Source: Periplaneta americana
Taxonomy: Eukaryota; Arthropoda; Insecta; Blattodea; Blattidae
Length of the DNA stretch: 64,000 nt
NCBI RefSeq assembly: GCF_040183065.1
Contig: NC_091130.1
Span: 24,555,859 to 24,619,858 of the forward strand
Direction of reading: 5' to 3'
Under the pieces are notes generated by a model that saw only the letters and a list, made by a program, of their open reading frames with translations, was not told the DNA's origin and did not search any database. Position numbers and translations under genes: made by a program. Positions 11,690 to 21,770 of this stretch are shown one piece after another; the stretch's first letter is position 1, and each line of letters opens with the position of its first letter.

Positions 11690-12215
11690 TCAATTTAGAC
11701 TACAGTTGACAATTTTGGATATTTCCATCATTACAGTAGACAGAAATATGCAAAAATGTCAACTGTAGTTTAAATTGAAGAGTCAAGTTTTATAAAAATA
11801 TATAATAAAAATCTTCAGTTTTGCTAATAATTTGTAAATTAGCAAAAATGTCAACTGCATTGAAGAGTAAAATTTTGTAAAAATATTAAACAAAAATCTT
11901 CAGGTTTGCTAATAATTTGGAAATATCCAAAATGTCAACTGTACTCCAAATTAAAGAATCGAATTTTTAAAAAGTATACAATAAAAACCTTCAGTTTTGC
12001 TAATAATCTGTAAATATGCAAAAATATCAATTGTAGTCCAAATTGAGGAGTTAAATTTTGAAAAATATACAATATAAATCTTCACTTTTGCTAATAATTT
12101 GGAAATACACAAAAGTGTCAACAGTAGTCTAAATTGAAGAATCGTATTTTGTAAAAATATAGTCTATAATAAAAATCTTCAATTTTGCTAATATTTTGTC
12201 CACGTCTGTACATGA
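11690..12215. repeat. About 91-bp tandem repeat inside the hAT element
   Basis: The word TTTGCTAATAATTTG recurs at 11823, 11908, 11999, 12090 and (partly) 12187, spacing 85-97 bp. Each unit also has AAAATGTCAACTGTAGT and AATCTTCAGTTTTGC. About five degenerate units. Confidence 0.8.
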
Positions 12216-12327
12216 TACAATTGTATTCGGTATATACGCTATGCTGGATACAGATATGAGAAATTCCATTTTCAAACTATATTAACTAGGTTACATACCC
12301 CAGTCTGAAAACCAGGCTACGCCACTG

Positions 12328-12335
12328 ATCCACAC
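12328..12335. repeat. 8-bp target duplication, right
   Basis: ATCCACAC after the CCACTG end; matches 10192-10199. Confidence 0.85.
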
Positions 12336-12545
12336 GTATTTCATCTAAATTGTAGGGACAGAGGTTTGTTAAAATTCTTTTGATGTCACTTTTAAGATAT
12401 ATTAAATCATTCGCATTTTTAATTTCATGAGGCAAACCATTATTTTTAAGCCATAGGCCATAATACGTTTTGTTGAAAATTGCCAATCGATATGCTGGAA
12501 TATTAAAATTTTCCTTAAAACGAGTGTTGTAATAATGAAAACCAC
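12336..12545 (-). pseudogene. LINE C-terminal fragment, split by the hAT element
   Basis: Minus-strand translation gives HYYNTR, PAYRLAIFNKTYYG, LWLKNNGLPHEIKNAN and SDIKRILTNLCPYNLDEI, the HxYNTR...RL...GxxLxNxLPxxIK pattern of many LINE C-termini. The frame is interrupted upstream. The hAT duplication falls right after the DEI codons. Confidence 0.5.
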
Positions 12546-12970
12546 TATTTAGATAAAAATGGTTTTATTAGAATGTATTAATTCTATAAGCTTAAAAATA
12601 TATAAAGCATAGGCTAAACTGTTCAAGTATTAAAACTCTTCAAATATTACGATACTCCCTACATACGTGCTTTTCTTGTTCATATTTGCTTCGGTTGATT
12701 TTGTGTTTATCAATTTTATTATTATTTCACTCTTCACAGGCCCTGATGTATCTAGAATCAACCCTCCATTCGATTTTATAACATATTTTAGACTCTTAAA
12801 CAAAATACAGCAAATTTAAATGGTTTAATTATGTGTTACCTGGTGAACTAAGGCTTTGACGAGACGAGCATGCGCAATGTTATGTATCTGGAAGTTAGAA
12901 ATTGTCGGCGACCCATTCTTTTTGCCGTTAAGTGTATATTTACAATTAAAGAAGTTATTCTGAATAGGTA
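12546..12970. other. No recognisable feature
   Basis: AT-rich. No motif on either strand. Confidence 0.4.
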
Positions 12971-12979
12971 GATGAAGAC

Positions 12980-13146
12980 ATATTCATCTTCTTTCACTGT
13001 GGCTGTTCCTCGGCTTTGGAATTCCCTACCGAGTAATGTCAGGGACTGTCAGACATCAAACCAATTTAAGAATAGACTAACGAAATATTTTTCTAACAAT
13101 TCTTGTTAACAATAATAGCTGTTTCAGGTTTCTCAATGTTTAATGG

Positions 13147-13187
<41 letters not shown>

Positions 13188-13456
13188 AGATAAATATCTA
13201 AATTATATCATTATTATTATTATTATTATTATTATCATTACTATTATTATTACTATTATTATAACTATTTCTTACCAATGTTTATTATTGTCACACTAAC
13301 ATTACTTATCCAACTTTCATTATTTATTTCATGTTGTCTTATGGTCTAGATATCACTGTAATAATTATGTAAGCAATTGTATTCAATTAGAATTAGAGTC
13401 TGGCTGGGCTGAAGAGAAGGCCTACTGGCCTTGGCTCTGCCAGATTAAATAAATAA
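12980..13456 (+). mobile_element. LINE family 5: C-terminus and hairpin-ended 3' region
   Basis: Coding from about 12980 to the stop at 13107-13109 reads SSSFTVAVPRLWNSLPSN followed by QFKNRLTKYF, the C-terminal pattern of CR1/L2-like LINEs. The 3' region holds (TA)n (13148-13185) and ATT repeats. It ends with a perfect hairpin (AAGGCC, loop TACT, GGCCTT at 13417-13432) and an AAATAAATAAAT tail. The same hairpin and tail recur at 52915-52968. Confidence 0.7.
13148..13185. repeat. (TA)n microsatellite
   Basis: Pure TA alternation inside the 3' region of LINE family 5. Confidence 0.95.
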
Positions 13457-13481
13457 ATTATTATTATTATTATTATTATTA

Positions 13482-13527
<46 letters not shown>
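13457..13527. repeat. (ATT)n microsatellite
   Basis: ATT tract next to the 3' end of LINE family 1 copy B, with a few TTACTTAC units at the join. Confidence 0.95.
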
Positions 13528-13530
<3 letters not shown>

Positions 13531-13987
13531 TTACTTACTTACTTACAAATGGCTTTTAAGGAACCGGAAGGTTCATTGCCGCCCTCACATAAGCCCGCCA
13601 GCGGTCCCTATCCTGTGCAAGATTAATCCAGTCTCTATCATCATACCCCACCTCCCTCAAATCCATTTTAATATTATCCTCCCATCTACGTCTCCGCCTC
13701 CCTAAAGGTCTTTTTCCCTCCGGTCTCCAAACTAACACTCTATATGCATTTCTGGATTCGCCCATACGTGCTACATGCCCTGCGCATCTCAAACGTCTGG
13801 ATTTAATGTTCCTAATTATGTCAGGTGAAGAATACAAAGCGTGCAGTTCTGTGTTGTGTAACTTTCTCCATTCTCCTGTAACTTCATCCCGCTTAGCCCC
13901 AAATATTTTCCTAAGCACCTTATTCTGAAACACCCTGAACCTATGTTCCTCTCTCAGAGTGAGAGTCCAAGTTTCACAACCATACAG
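13528..13987 (-). mobile_element. LINE family 1, copy B
   Basis: Minus-strand copy of the same RT C-terminus as copy A, open for 125 codons (13933-13556) with [19 protein letters not shown] and [18 protein letters not shown]. 5'-truncated inside LYGCETWTL, with the 5' edge abutting (ATT)n. The 3' tail is TAAG repeats entering (TAA)n. Confidence 0.85.
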
Positions 13988-14039
<52 letters not shown>

Positions 14040-14040
14040 A
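13988..14040. repeat. (ATT)n microsatellite between head-to-head LINE copies
   Basis: ATT tract forming the centre of an inverted pair: copy B on the minus strand to the left and copy C on the plus strand to the right. Confidence 0.95.
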
Positions 14041-14324
14041 AGGAATATTAAATCCAGACGTTTGATATGGGCAGGGCATGTAGCAAGTATGAGCGAATTC
14101 AGAAATGCATAGCCTATAGAGTGTTAGTTGGAAGGTCGGAGGGAATAAGACCTTTGGGGAGGCCGAGACGTAGATGGAAGGATAATATTAAAAATGGATT
14201 TAAGGAATGTGGGATATGATGGTAGAGAATGGGTTAATCTTGCTCAGGATAGGGACCGATGGCGGGCTTATGTGAGGGCGGCAATGAACCTCCGGGTTTC
14301 TTAAAAGCCATAAGTAAGTAAGGT
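14041..14324 (+). mobile_element. LINE family 1, copy C (short)
   Basis: Starts at AGGAATATTAAATCCAGACG and covers only the last 90 or so codons. It has inserted bases that shift the frame (near 14110 and 14200). Ends with AAAAGCCATAAGTAAGTAAG. Confidence 0.85.
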
Positions 14325-14334
14325 AGGTCTAGAT

Positions 14335-14680
14335 AATAATCCGTGGCGCTACAGCCCGTGAAGGGCCTAGACCGACCAGCCAGCTCCTGGCCTCACGCCC
14401 ACATGCCGAAGCAGAGGTGGACGATCATCCAACTAGAATGGAGGTATAGTGTGGTTAGCACGATGATCCCCCCAGCCGTTATAGCTGGTTTGTTGAACCG
14501 GATTTTCGCTACCTATCGTAGCTCCCCAAGTGCATCACGATGCTGAGTGGGCACCGGTCCCATACACTGGCCGAAATTTCATGAGAAAATTTCTTCCCCC
14601 ATGAGGACTCGAACCAGCGAGCATTCTGTAACGCGAGTCCTAGGCGGGATGCCTTAGACCGCGACGCCACGGCGCGGGAC
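14335..14680 (-). mobile_element. tRNA-derived SINE (family E)
   Basis: Minus-strand head CGCCGTGGCGTCGCGGTCTA supplies the A box and GGTTCGAGTCC the B box. The body includes CAGTGTATGGGACCGGTGCC. Flanked by near-identical duplications AGGTCTAGAT (14325-14334) and AGGTCTATAT (14681-14690). It landed at the tail of LINE copy C. Confidence 0.8.
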
Positions 14681-14697
14681 AGGTCTATATGGAGAGA

Positions 14698-14960
14698 AGA
14701 ATAATTTTAGTTATTTAACAACGCTGTATCAACTACGAGGTCATTTAGCGTCGATGGAATTGGTGATAGCGATATGGTATTTTGTGAAATTTGGCCGAGG
14801 ATTCGCTACAGATTACCTGACATTCCCCTTACGGTTGCGGAAAACTTCGGAGAAAATCGAACCAGGTAATCAGCACAAGTGGGAATCGAAACCGCCACCC
14901 GAGCGTAGCTTCAAATGGCAGGCAAGCGCTTCAGCCGACTAAGCTACAAGGTGGCTAAGA
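14698..14960 (-). mobile_element. tRNA-derived SINE (family A), copy 2
   Basis: Same body as copy 1 on the opposite strand (GGTTCGATTTTCTCCGAAG-like, and ACGCTAAATGACCTCGTAG on the complement). The head is diverged: the B box has become GGTTTCGATTCCC. Older than copies 1 and 3. Confidence 0.75.
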
Positions 14961-15777
14961 GAAAATACAGAAATAAAAGAAGAAAAAGAAAAAAATACAG
15001 AGGGAAATTATAGAACAGGGCAAGAATGAAGGGGTTAGAAATAAGAAGTAAAATAATGCAGAGGGAAGCAGTAATCATGTCGTGTTTATTCCCCATTGTC
15101 CTGAGTAACAACGCTTCCTTTGCAAATATTGGAAAGTGCTCACATTAACCCCGCCAGATAGTGACATAAGAACTCGGCACAGCCTGCTCGGGGGCAGTTT
15201 CTCGTGTAACAGCATTTTCTGGAAAAAATTACAATAAACAACAAGAGCAGCGTTGTTAAAAAGATTAGCCCCTGGCAGATTAGGCTATTTTACGACACAG
15301 AACCTAGTACAAACGAGAGTTGAATATCTAGTTGGCCCGTACCGACACGAAAACTCCACGAGGTCAGGCTGTAACCCCTTGCTTAGCAACCAAGTGTTTA
15401 CCTGCCAAACAGTCTTATCGCACTATCGACCGTGTACAGAAATTAAGATAAACCCAAGTTGGCAGCGTTTACAATATAATGTTCAGCAACATGGATACCA
15501 ATAAATTTATTCCTCGTTTAACGACACTTTCGGAGTCCGAACGCGCCCGTTTGTTTTCACCCACAAGTTCATTTTAGTTTCTTGTTCAGATATTGCACTA
15601 GCAACCCACAAACAACAATATTTTCTTTTTTGTGGTGAGCATGGCATAAGAATTTCACTCAACATAGCCTAATGCAGGAAAAAACAGTATACACGTAGCT
15701 CTTATGGGAGATAAAATCTTCATTCCTGCGGCAAGTATCAAACTCAACCCATTGTGTTCCTTAACTTAATTATACAG
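14961..15777. other. No recognisable feature
   Basis: Starts purine-rich (14960-15070), then mixed. An 83-codon open frame at 15253-15504 has no recognisable motif. Confidence 0.4.
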
Positions 15778-15995
15778 TATATATTATTTAATGTGCCGAA
15801 GTACATATGATATTTCCATGCAGATATTCTGCGTCATCATACGATGAAAGAGTAATGGAACGGAGAAAAATTCTCTCCGGCGCCGGGATTTGAACCCGGG
15901 TTTTCTCCGTTCCATTACTCTTTCATCGTATGATGACGCAGAATATCTGCATGGAAATATCATATGTACTTCGGTACATTAAAATAATATATATG
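15778..15995. repeat. Near-perfect palindrome at a tRNA-like unit
   Basis: The arms run 15778-15869 and 15901-15995 and read as reverse complements with very few changes. The 31-bp loop holds the complement of the tRNA-like T arm (GGGATTTGAACCCGG). The right arm is the start of the 383-bp tandem units. Confidence 0.9.
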
Positions 15996-16206
15996 ATATG
16001 CGTAAATCACTTCGTGATTTAAGACGGCGCTTATTCTGTTGGATCCCGGCCAACTAGTCACTCATAACGAGTGCACCTCAGCACATTTGTGGACTTTAGT
16101 CCTTCGTTCATAGACATCTATGACGTAGTGCAGAGGGCGGCCACTAGAGGGAACCCAAGAATTGGAACTTAAACTGAGACGATTCTGTCCGACGCCGGGG
16201 TGGGTA

Positions 16207-16277
16207 TCCGGTGTGGTTTAGTGGATAAAGCATCAGCACGTAGAGCTGAAAACCCGGGTTCAAATACCGGCGCCGGA
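16207..16277 (+). tRNA. tRNA-like sequence, anticodon position GTA (Tyr-like), unit 1
   Basis: Folds as a cloverleaf. The acceptor TCCGGTG pairs with CGCCGGA (one G-U), the D stem GTTT with AAGC, and the anticodon stem TCAGC with GCTGA around loop ACGTAGA. The T stem is CCGGG/ACCGG with one mismatch. Position 33 is C instead of the near-universal U. GATAATTTTTCTC follows at once, a Pol III-type terminator. No CCA is encoded, as usual in animals. A decoding tRNA is doubtful; a Pol III-transcribed repeat is more likely. Confidence 0.45.
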
Positions 16278-16589
16278 GATAATTTTTCTCCGTTCCATTA
16301 CTCTTTCATCGTATGATGACGCAAAATATCTGCATGGAAATATCATATGTACTTCGGTACATTAAAATAATATATATGATAGGCGTAAATCACTTCGTGA
16401 TTTAAGACGGCGCTTATTCCGTCGGATCCCGGCCAACTAGTCACTTAAAGCGAGTGCACCTCAGCACATGTGTGGACTTCAGTCCTACGTTCATAGACAT
16501 CTATGACGTAGTGCAGAGGGCGGCCACTAGAGGGAACCCAAGAGTTGGAACTTAAACTGAGACGATTCTGTCCGACGCCGGGGTGGGTA

Positions 16590-16660
16590 TCCGGTGTGAC
16601 TTAGTGGATAAAGCATCAGCACGTAGAGATGAAAACCCGGGTTCAAATCCCGGCGCCGGA
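16590..16660 (+). tRNA. tRNA-like sequence, anticodon position GTA (Tyr-like), unit 2
   Basis: Same as unit 1, 383 bp downstream. Here the T stem is perfect (CCGGG/CCCGG), but the anticodon stem has lost one pair (GATGA). Same C33 and same downstream T run. Confidence 0.45.
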
Positions 16661-16783
16661 GATAATTTTTCTCCGTTCCATTACTCTTTCATTAATTGTA
16701 CAGAGTGAAAGGGGTATAACTGCATTAATTTTAAGAACAGAATCTTTAGGTTGTAAGTAACCGAAAAGTCATATGTCATTTTG

Positions 16784-17395
16784 GTTCGGAATATGTATGA
16801 CTTTCTTGTGTTAAATTCTAACGTACCTTGTTTACATGTTTCGACCTATTTATGGGTCATCCTCAGAACTGGTCGTTGTTGGTCTTGGCGCCTCTTGTTC
16901 TGTTTCCTGTGACGGTGCGTTCGTGTGGTATAGTGTAGAGTCAAAGAGTGTGTGTGTTTTAAAATTGAGTTGTGTATTGAGAATTTCGTTGGGGTGTGTT
17001 TTCGTGTGTCTGTATATTTCATATTGTTCTAGTGTGTTGACTTTCTGGTGTCGACCTGGTTGGCGGCTTGGTATAGCGCTGGCCTTCTATGCCCAAGGTT
17101 GCGGGTTCGATCCCGGGCCAGGTCGATGGAATTTAAGTGTGCTTAAAGGCGACAGGCTCATGTCAGTAGATTTAGGTACTGGCATGTAAAAGAACTCCTG
17201 CGGGACAAAATTCCGGCACATCCGGCGACGCTGATATAACCTCTGCAGTTGCGAGCGTCGTTAAATAAAACATAACATTTATTTAGTTTCTGGCTCTTTG
17301 GTTGGATGTGTAGTATTTCCATGTCTGTGTTGATGTCTCTGTGGGTGTGGTTAACATTTGTGATGTGTTCAGCATATGTGGAGGTGTTTTGCAAT
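16784..17395 (-). mobile_element. Penelope-like element, copy 1 (5'-truncated), split by an SINE
   Basis: Minus-strand reading contains NTSTYAEHITNVNHTHRD and DMEILHIQPKSQKLN, then an SINE (17049-17281), then EQYEIYRHTKTHPNEILN. This is the region downstream of the GIY-YIG domain and matches the copy at 58846-59332. The 3' part has the conserved GGTCGAAACATG segment (16834-16846 on the complement) and ends at CATATTCCGAA. The GIY-YIG residues themselves lie in the missing 5' part. Confidence 0.7.
17049..17281 (+). mobile_element. tRNA-derived SINE (family C), copy 1
   Basis: The head has GGCTTGGTATAGCGCTGGCC (A box region) and GCGGGTTCGATCCCGGG (B box). The body has GACAGGCTCATGTCAGTAGA and the 3' end GAGCGTCGTTAAATAAAA. 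Imperfect duplications TTGACTTTCTGG and TTTAGTTTCTGG flank it. Inserted in the Penelope-like element. Confidence 0.8.
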
Positions 17396-18113
17396 TACAA
17401 ATAGAGAATGAACTATTCAGAAGTATCATTTCTTTAATTGACTAGTGTTCTGAAGTTAAAAATTTGTTAATTGCTTTGTACAGATTTTGTTTTTCAATTT
17501 TTAACTAAAAATTACATCATTCTTACGCACTTACGACAAAAAGTTTTTACAAACCATACGACTTTAGGAACTTGATTCTTTACAGTTTAATTATGCATCC
17601 TAATGTACAGTCTTGAACAATTTACAAGACCTGCGTGATTTGTAACAATTGTTTGGTAAATGCGTAAATGTAATTTTGTAGTTAAAAATCGGAAAAAAAA
17701 AAAAAAAACCTGTACGAAGCAACTATGGAATTCACAACACATTTTTAGCCTCAGAATGCTAGCCGATTAAAGAAATAATACTCCTGAATAGTGGGCGGCC
17801 GGGTAGCTCAGTTGGTAGAGCAGCTGGCTACGGACTGGAAGGTCCGGGGTTCGATCCTAGGTGGTGACAGGATTTTTTCTCGTTGCCAAACTTTCAGAAC
17901 GGCCCCAAGGTTCACTCAGCCTTCTATAAAATTGAGTACCGGGTACGGGGGTAAAAGGCGGTCAGAGCGTGGTGCCGACCACACCACCTCATTCCAGTGT
18001 CATGGAAAGCATGGGGCTCTACCTCCATGCCTCCAAGTGCCTTCATGGCATGTTACGGGGATACCTTTACCTTTTTTACCTTACTCCTGAATAGTTCATT
18101 CTTTATCTGTAAT
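17394..18113. mobile_element. Element with roughly 44-bp inverted ends, interrupted by an SINE
   Basis: ATTACAAATAGAGAATGAAC at 17394 is mirrored at 18113 (complement ATTACAGATAAAGAATGAAC). The match extends to TTTCTTTAAT if the SINE and its duplication (17779-18081) are ignored. No protein content and no clear target duplication. Confidence 0.55.
17793..18081 (+). mobile_element. tRNA-derived SINE (family D)
   Basis: A tRNA head with A box TAGCTCAGTTGGTAGAGC and B box GGTTCGATCCT. The body has CCAAACTTTCAGAACGGCCC and GGTCAGAGCGTGGTGCCGAC; the 3' end is pyrimidine-rich. Flanked by exact 14-bp duplications TACTCCTGAATAGT (17779-17792 and 18082-18095), so it is a young insertion. Confidence 0.9.
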
Positions 18114-19427
18114 ATTCTTTGATCCTTAAAACTCAAGAATAATGGCATTTTACAGACAATTTGAGATTAGTGTAGCTCTGAAAATATTGAGATTAGGACA
18201 AATGTTTATATGACTTTTTTTTTAACGTGAGGCAGATATAAAATACTGCGGACGAAGGATTAGGGAAACAACTGGAAGTGTCTGAGGTCAGGAGCATAGA
18301 CAAGACTAATGGAGGAAATGCAAGAGAAGACATGAGAAGAACGAGTGAAGGAATGAAGCGACTATCAGATATTAGTGATTGTGAGGACAGAATAGACAGG
18401 GCGTTGGAGAGGTTATAGCGAAGAAGAAGAGTGCTAAAAAGTGAGTGCAGGAAAGTTAGGGGTGGCAAAAGTGTAAGAAAAGGAACAGAGAAGAAAGTGT
18501 TAAGTGTAAGAAGATAGGGTAAGAGTGTAATAAGATAAACTATCAAACAATGAATACAATGAGAATTAAAGTGGGGAAAAAAAATATATATATATGTGTA
18601 CTGTATATATATCTGAACAAATGTGAAGTGGAATGAGAGAGAAATTGGAAGTGTAATTTAAGTGAATTAGATATTTGATGTTTTTCAATGTTTTGGATTG
18701 GGAGTAGTAGCAGGGGTACTATAACTGTAGGAGTATTATCGAAATAAATATATGGATAGGGGTAATAAAATAGGAAATTTATGAATGGAAGGGAAACAGT
18801 CTAGGTAGGAGGGAGAGAATAGAAGAGGATAGAGGGGGAAGGACATATAGCAATTCAGTCATAACAGAACATTAGAAAGCAATCAAGAAATTCTCGGCAA
18901 AGAATACCTTAATAGAAAAGAGTTATATGTATAAAGGGATGGTGGATCGAAAAACAGAAATGTGAAGGTCCACCATAACTGTGAATTGTAAGGTTGAATG
19001 GCAAATAAATATCAACATCAATATCAATATGACTTTGTTTGCTCAGAATGTCTTCGGAAATAAGCTCCGTAACGGACGGTAAATCTTCGTGAATCACTCT
19101 GTATATACATTATATACGATCTTTTGTAACGGTCTTTTTTCGTGAAATAAAGTTAATAACGTACATTTAAAAATTTGTTTCAATTGAATTTTCTTTGACA
19201 TAGCAATGATTTCACGTTCTCCCAACTCTATCAGCTTCAGTGCTAATACGTAAGAAACCCCGAACCAGACCAGATCTAGGCAGACAGCGCAAAGGATAGA
19301 TCCGGTAGATGTAAAAAGTAAACACGCCCTAGCCTGTTCTCCCCCCCCCCACCTCCGTCCAATAGTCCGCTATCAGTTAAGCTGTATCTCTCCGACTGAG
19401 ACCTCAACTTCGTAGTCTAGTAGCAAT
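18114..19427. other. No recognisable gene; purine-rich stretch
   Basis: 18280-18860 is strongly A/G biased on the plus strand. The 117-codon minus-strand frame in it is low-complexity Leu/Ser/Phe and looks spurious. C9 run near 19341. Confidence 0.4.
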
Positions 19428-19493
19428 GTACAAAATTAACTGATTGAAAACGCATTTACAGTGTGATGGAAATTTAATCAGTTAATTTTGTAC
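19428..19493. repeat. 18-bp perfect inverted repeat
   Basis: GTACAAAATTAACTGATT (19428-19445) and its complement (19476-19493) with a 30-bp loop. Confidence 0.85.
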
Positions 19494-19711
19494 GTTAATC
19501 GCGTTGATATCTTACCACTCGTACGTCCCAATATCCAATAGTTTTACCATAAATGGGATTCAAACTTACTCCAGACACAATTTTTTTTCGGCTAAACCGT
19601 TACTCAAATACCAAAATTATATTTGTCTTTTCGGTTACTTACAACTTAAAGAATCTGTTCTTAAAGCCAATGCTGTTATACTCCGTTCACTCTGTATTGA
19701 AGTAATAGGTA

Positions 19712-21310
19712 CCGTCATTTCCCATAACTATGGTCCAAGCACCCAACTATGGTCCAAAACGCATTATGTACTACTTAGCCCCCCAAGAGTTCGGTGTTTG
19801 TCATTTAAGGCGCCACTATGATGGAATTATGTTCCCCATAGATGCTTCTATCTACCATTACACGTGGCAATGATATGGATGCTTAACAAGGTCAGTGTGC
19901 ATCGTTCTATTGAATGTGTGAAGACACGAAATCATTCAGTTTGTGTTTGTCTGTTTTTTAAGCTCTCCTCTGTCGAACTGGTAAATTATAGATATATGAT
20001 TCTTTGTACAATTAAACCTGGCTATATAGTGTTTACTTTCACGTAATAATTAGACTGGCAGAGGTTAAGGACTCTGCGTGAAAAATGTTTAACCTCAAGG
20101 CTAGAAGTCAGTCCTCAACTATGTACAACAATTTTTCGTGGACCATAGTTGTATTTCATTTTAAAATATTTGTTTTAATAAACTGTGATCAATGTGGTTA
20201 TTTACTTCTACAAATACGGTATCTCAGTATATTCTAAAACACCATTTAACATTATAGTCAAGTAAACAAAGAAACAGGCTGTTCCAGCATCAATGGTACT
20301 AGCACGAATGATGGTCCGGTAAAACGAAAACTTCAGGGTATAAAGAAAACAACAGTCCCTGTAAGTGACTATGAGAGCAAAGAAATTGAATTGTATACAG
20401 ATTATGATGTTTCCGGTGTTCTCTCCATATTTACAGACAATGAGTCAGATGTAGAAAAGAAGACGAAATCTGTTAAATTAATGCTAAAGGCACATATTTA
20501 TATGATAGTTACTTATGAGGAGGAATCGTGGCCAGGAAAAGTTTTGGAAGTGAAGAACAATGGAGCTGTTGTTTCATGTATAGTAAGAAGCGGCAATTAC
20601 TGAGGTGGCGAGAAATGGAAGACATTTTATTCTATAGAAAGGAAAACATAATAAAACAAATTGAAAACCCCAAATGCGTCTCGAAAATGAGAGATCTATT
20701 TTCAATTTCAGAATTACAACAGAAGTGGAGATTCAAAGGATCGAAATAAGCCTACTGAATGTAGTTCTCAGTATGTTGAATAAACATTATCAGTGACTTC
20801 ATTTGCATAATATTTTGCTAAGAATGTGTTAGTTTATTTTGATAGCGTACTTTTGTTCTTTAATATACAGTAGTTGTTCATTATTTCAGAAAAATGACTT
20901 TCATATTTCACTTGTTTATTGTGTGGTTATGCAATATGTACTAATAAAAAGAATCCATGTACTTTTCATTTATTTTTAGTATTTCTGTGCTAGATTATGT
21001 TTCTACCCTTAAATTAGAAACTCAATGTATTGCTTTACGAATAATTACAGCTCCAGCTATAGTCCATTCATGCTTTCAAGCATGAATATATGAGTGGAGC
21101 ATAGTTGGACAACTCAGAATACAACTATGTACCAATGCTTATTATTTTTTAACACTTGTAATTAAATAATTTCAAACACATTTGTCAATATTTATTTAAT
21201 TTACACTTACAAGAGTCCGAAGCCAAAATTTCATTTAATCTGGATGAATAGTACTGAATATACAAAGAAAAATGTGAAAAAATGTGGACCATAGTTAGGG
21301 GAAACTACGG
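19712..21310 (+). mobile_element. Pogo-like DNA transposon, internally deleted, TA-flanked
   Basis: The ends are CCGTCATTTCCCATAACTAT (left) and, on the complement, CCGTAGTTTCCCCTAACTAT (right), each preceded by TA (19710-19711, 21311-21312). ACTATGGTCC occurs twice, 19 bp apart, at the left end. A transposase C-terminal remnant lies at 20265-20749. The 237-bp MITE at 62592-62828 has the same ends and is probably derived from this family. Confidence 0.75.
20265..20749 (+). pseudogene. Pogo-like transposase C-terminal remnant (frameshifted)
   Basis: Reads KRKLQGIKKTTVPVSDYES, YTDYDVSGVLSIFTDNE, then IVTYEEESWPGKVLEV and GAVVSCIVRSGNY. After a frameshift near 20600 it resumes as WREMEDILFYRKENII and SKMRDLFSISELQ. 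This SWPGKV...VSC...EDILFY module is a C-terminal region I associate with insect pogo/Tigger-like transposases. The HTH and DDE parts are missing. Confidence 0.6.
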
Positions 21311-21312
21311 TA

Positions 21313-21770
21313 ATTTTAATTCCTCATATCTTTGTTATTTTTTGTATAATCTTAAAAAAATTGATAGCCTATTATTTTATTAGTATAAGAAGCAATAAAC
21401 AGCAACTCATAAGAAACAAAATAGCATGATTAAAGCTACTATAGTTACAGTCCGCTGTAACCAAGGTGACCGAGCTTGGATGTTTAATGAAGACTGTGTT
21501 ATTACCCGCATGACGTGCTATTTGGACTGGGTTTAATCAGTGCTTTCTATTACATCAAATTACAGCCTGTATGTCTCGCCAAGGACACCTGGAGCCTGTT
21601 GTGGGCGGGTAGTGAAAATTATATTGTTTAGCATGTGATTCAGAGTTCAGACCTCCCTCACTGCTACTGTCGCAGTGTTCAGGTCAGTAGCATCTCCAGG
21701 GGGAGTGCCGGACGATCTCGTGAAATGCTACCTGACTTCGACCGCAGACTGAGGCTGAGTTGCTAAGGAA
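21313..21770. other. No recognisable feature
   Basis: AT-rich then mixed; no motif seen. Confidence 0.4.

Larger units (their letters stand above)
10200..12327. mobile_element. hAT-type DNA element, non-autonomous, 2.1 kb
   Basis: The left end reads CAGGGGCGTAGC and the right end (complement) CAGTGGCGTAGC, with GTATGTAAC-like words further in on both sides. Flanked by an exact 8-bp duplication, as expected for hAT transposition. No transposase is recognisable inside. The interior holds an SINE (11191-11449) and a roughly 91-bp tandem repeat (11690-12215). The insertion splits a minus-strand LINE. Confidence 0.8.
15905..16693 (+). repeat. 383-bp tandem units with a tRNA-like sequence (2 plus a partial)
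   Basis: CTCCGTTCCATTACTCTTTC starts at 15905, 16288 and 16671, so the period is exactly 383 bp twice. The third copy stops after about 23 bp. The two full units differ at roughly ten to fifteen positions. Each ends with a 71-nt tRNA-like sequence followed by a T run. The body holds several short inverted repeats, for example GTACTTCGGTAC and CATAGACATCTATG. Confidence 0.95.
16699..19696. mobile_element. Tc1/mariner-type terminal inverted repeats enclosing a nest
   Basis: Left TA (16699-16700) is followed by CAGAGTGAAAGGGGTATAAC. The right end, on the complement, is TA then CAGAGTGAACGGAGTATAAC. The match continues for about 68 bp, ending GTAAGTAACCGAAAAG on both sides, and more weakly to the Penelope-like element at 16784. 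Nearly everything inside looks inserted later. No transposase of its own was recognised. Confidence 0.7.

Noticed and set aside
18193..18546. 117-codon minus-strand frame
   Set aside because: Low-complexity Leu/Ser/Phe from a purine-rich strand; no motif.
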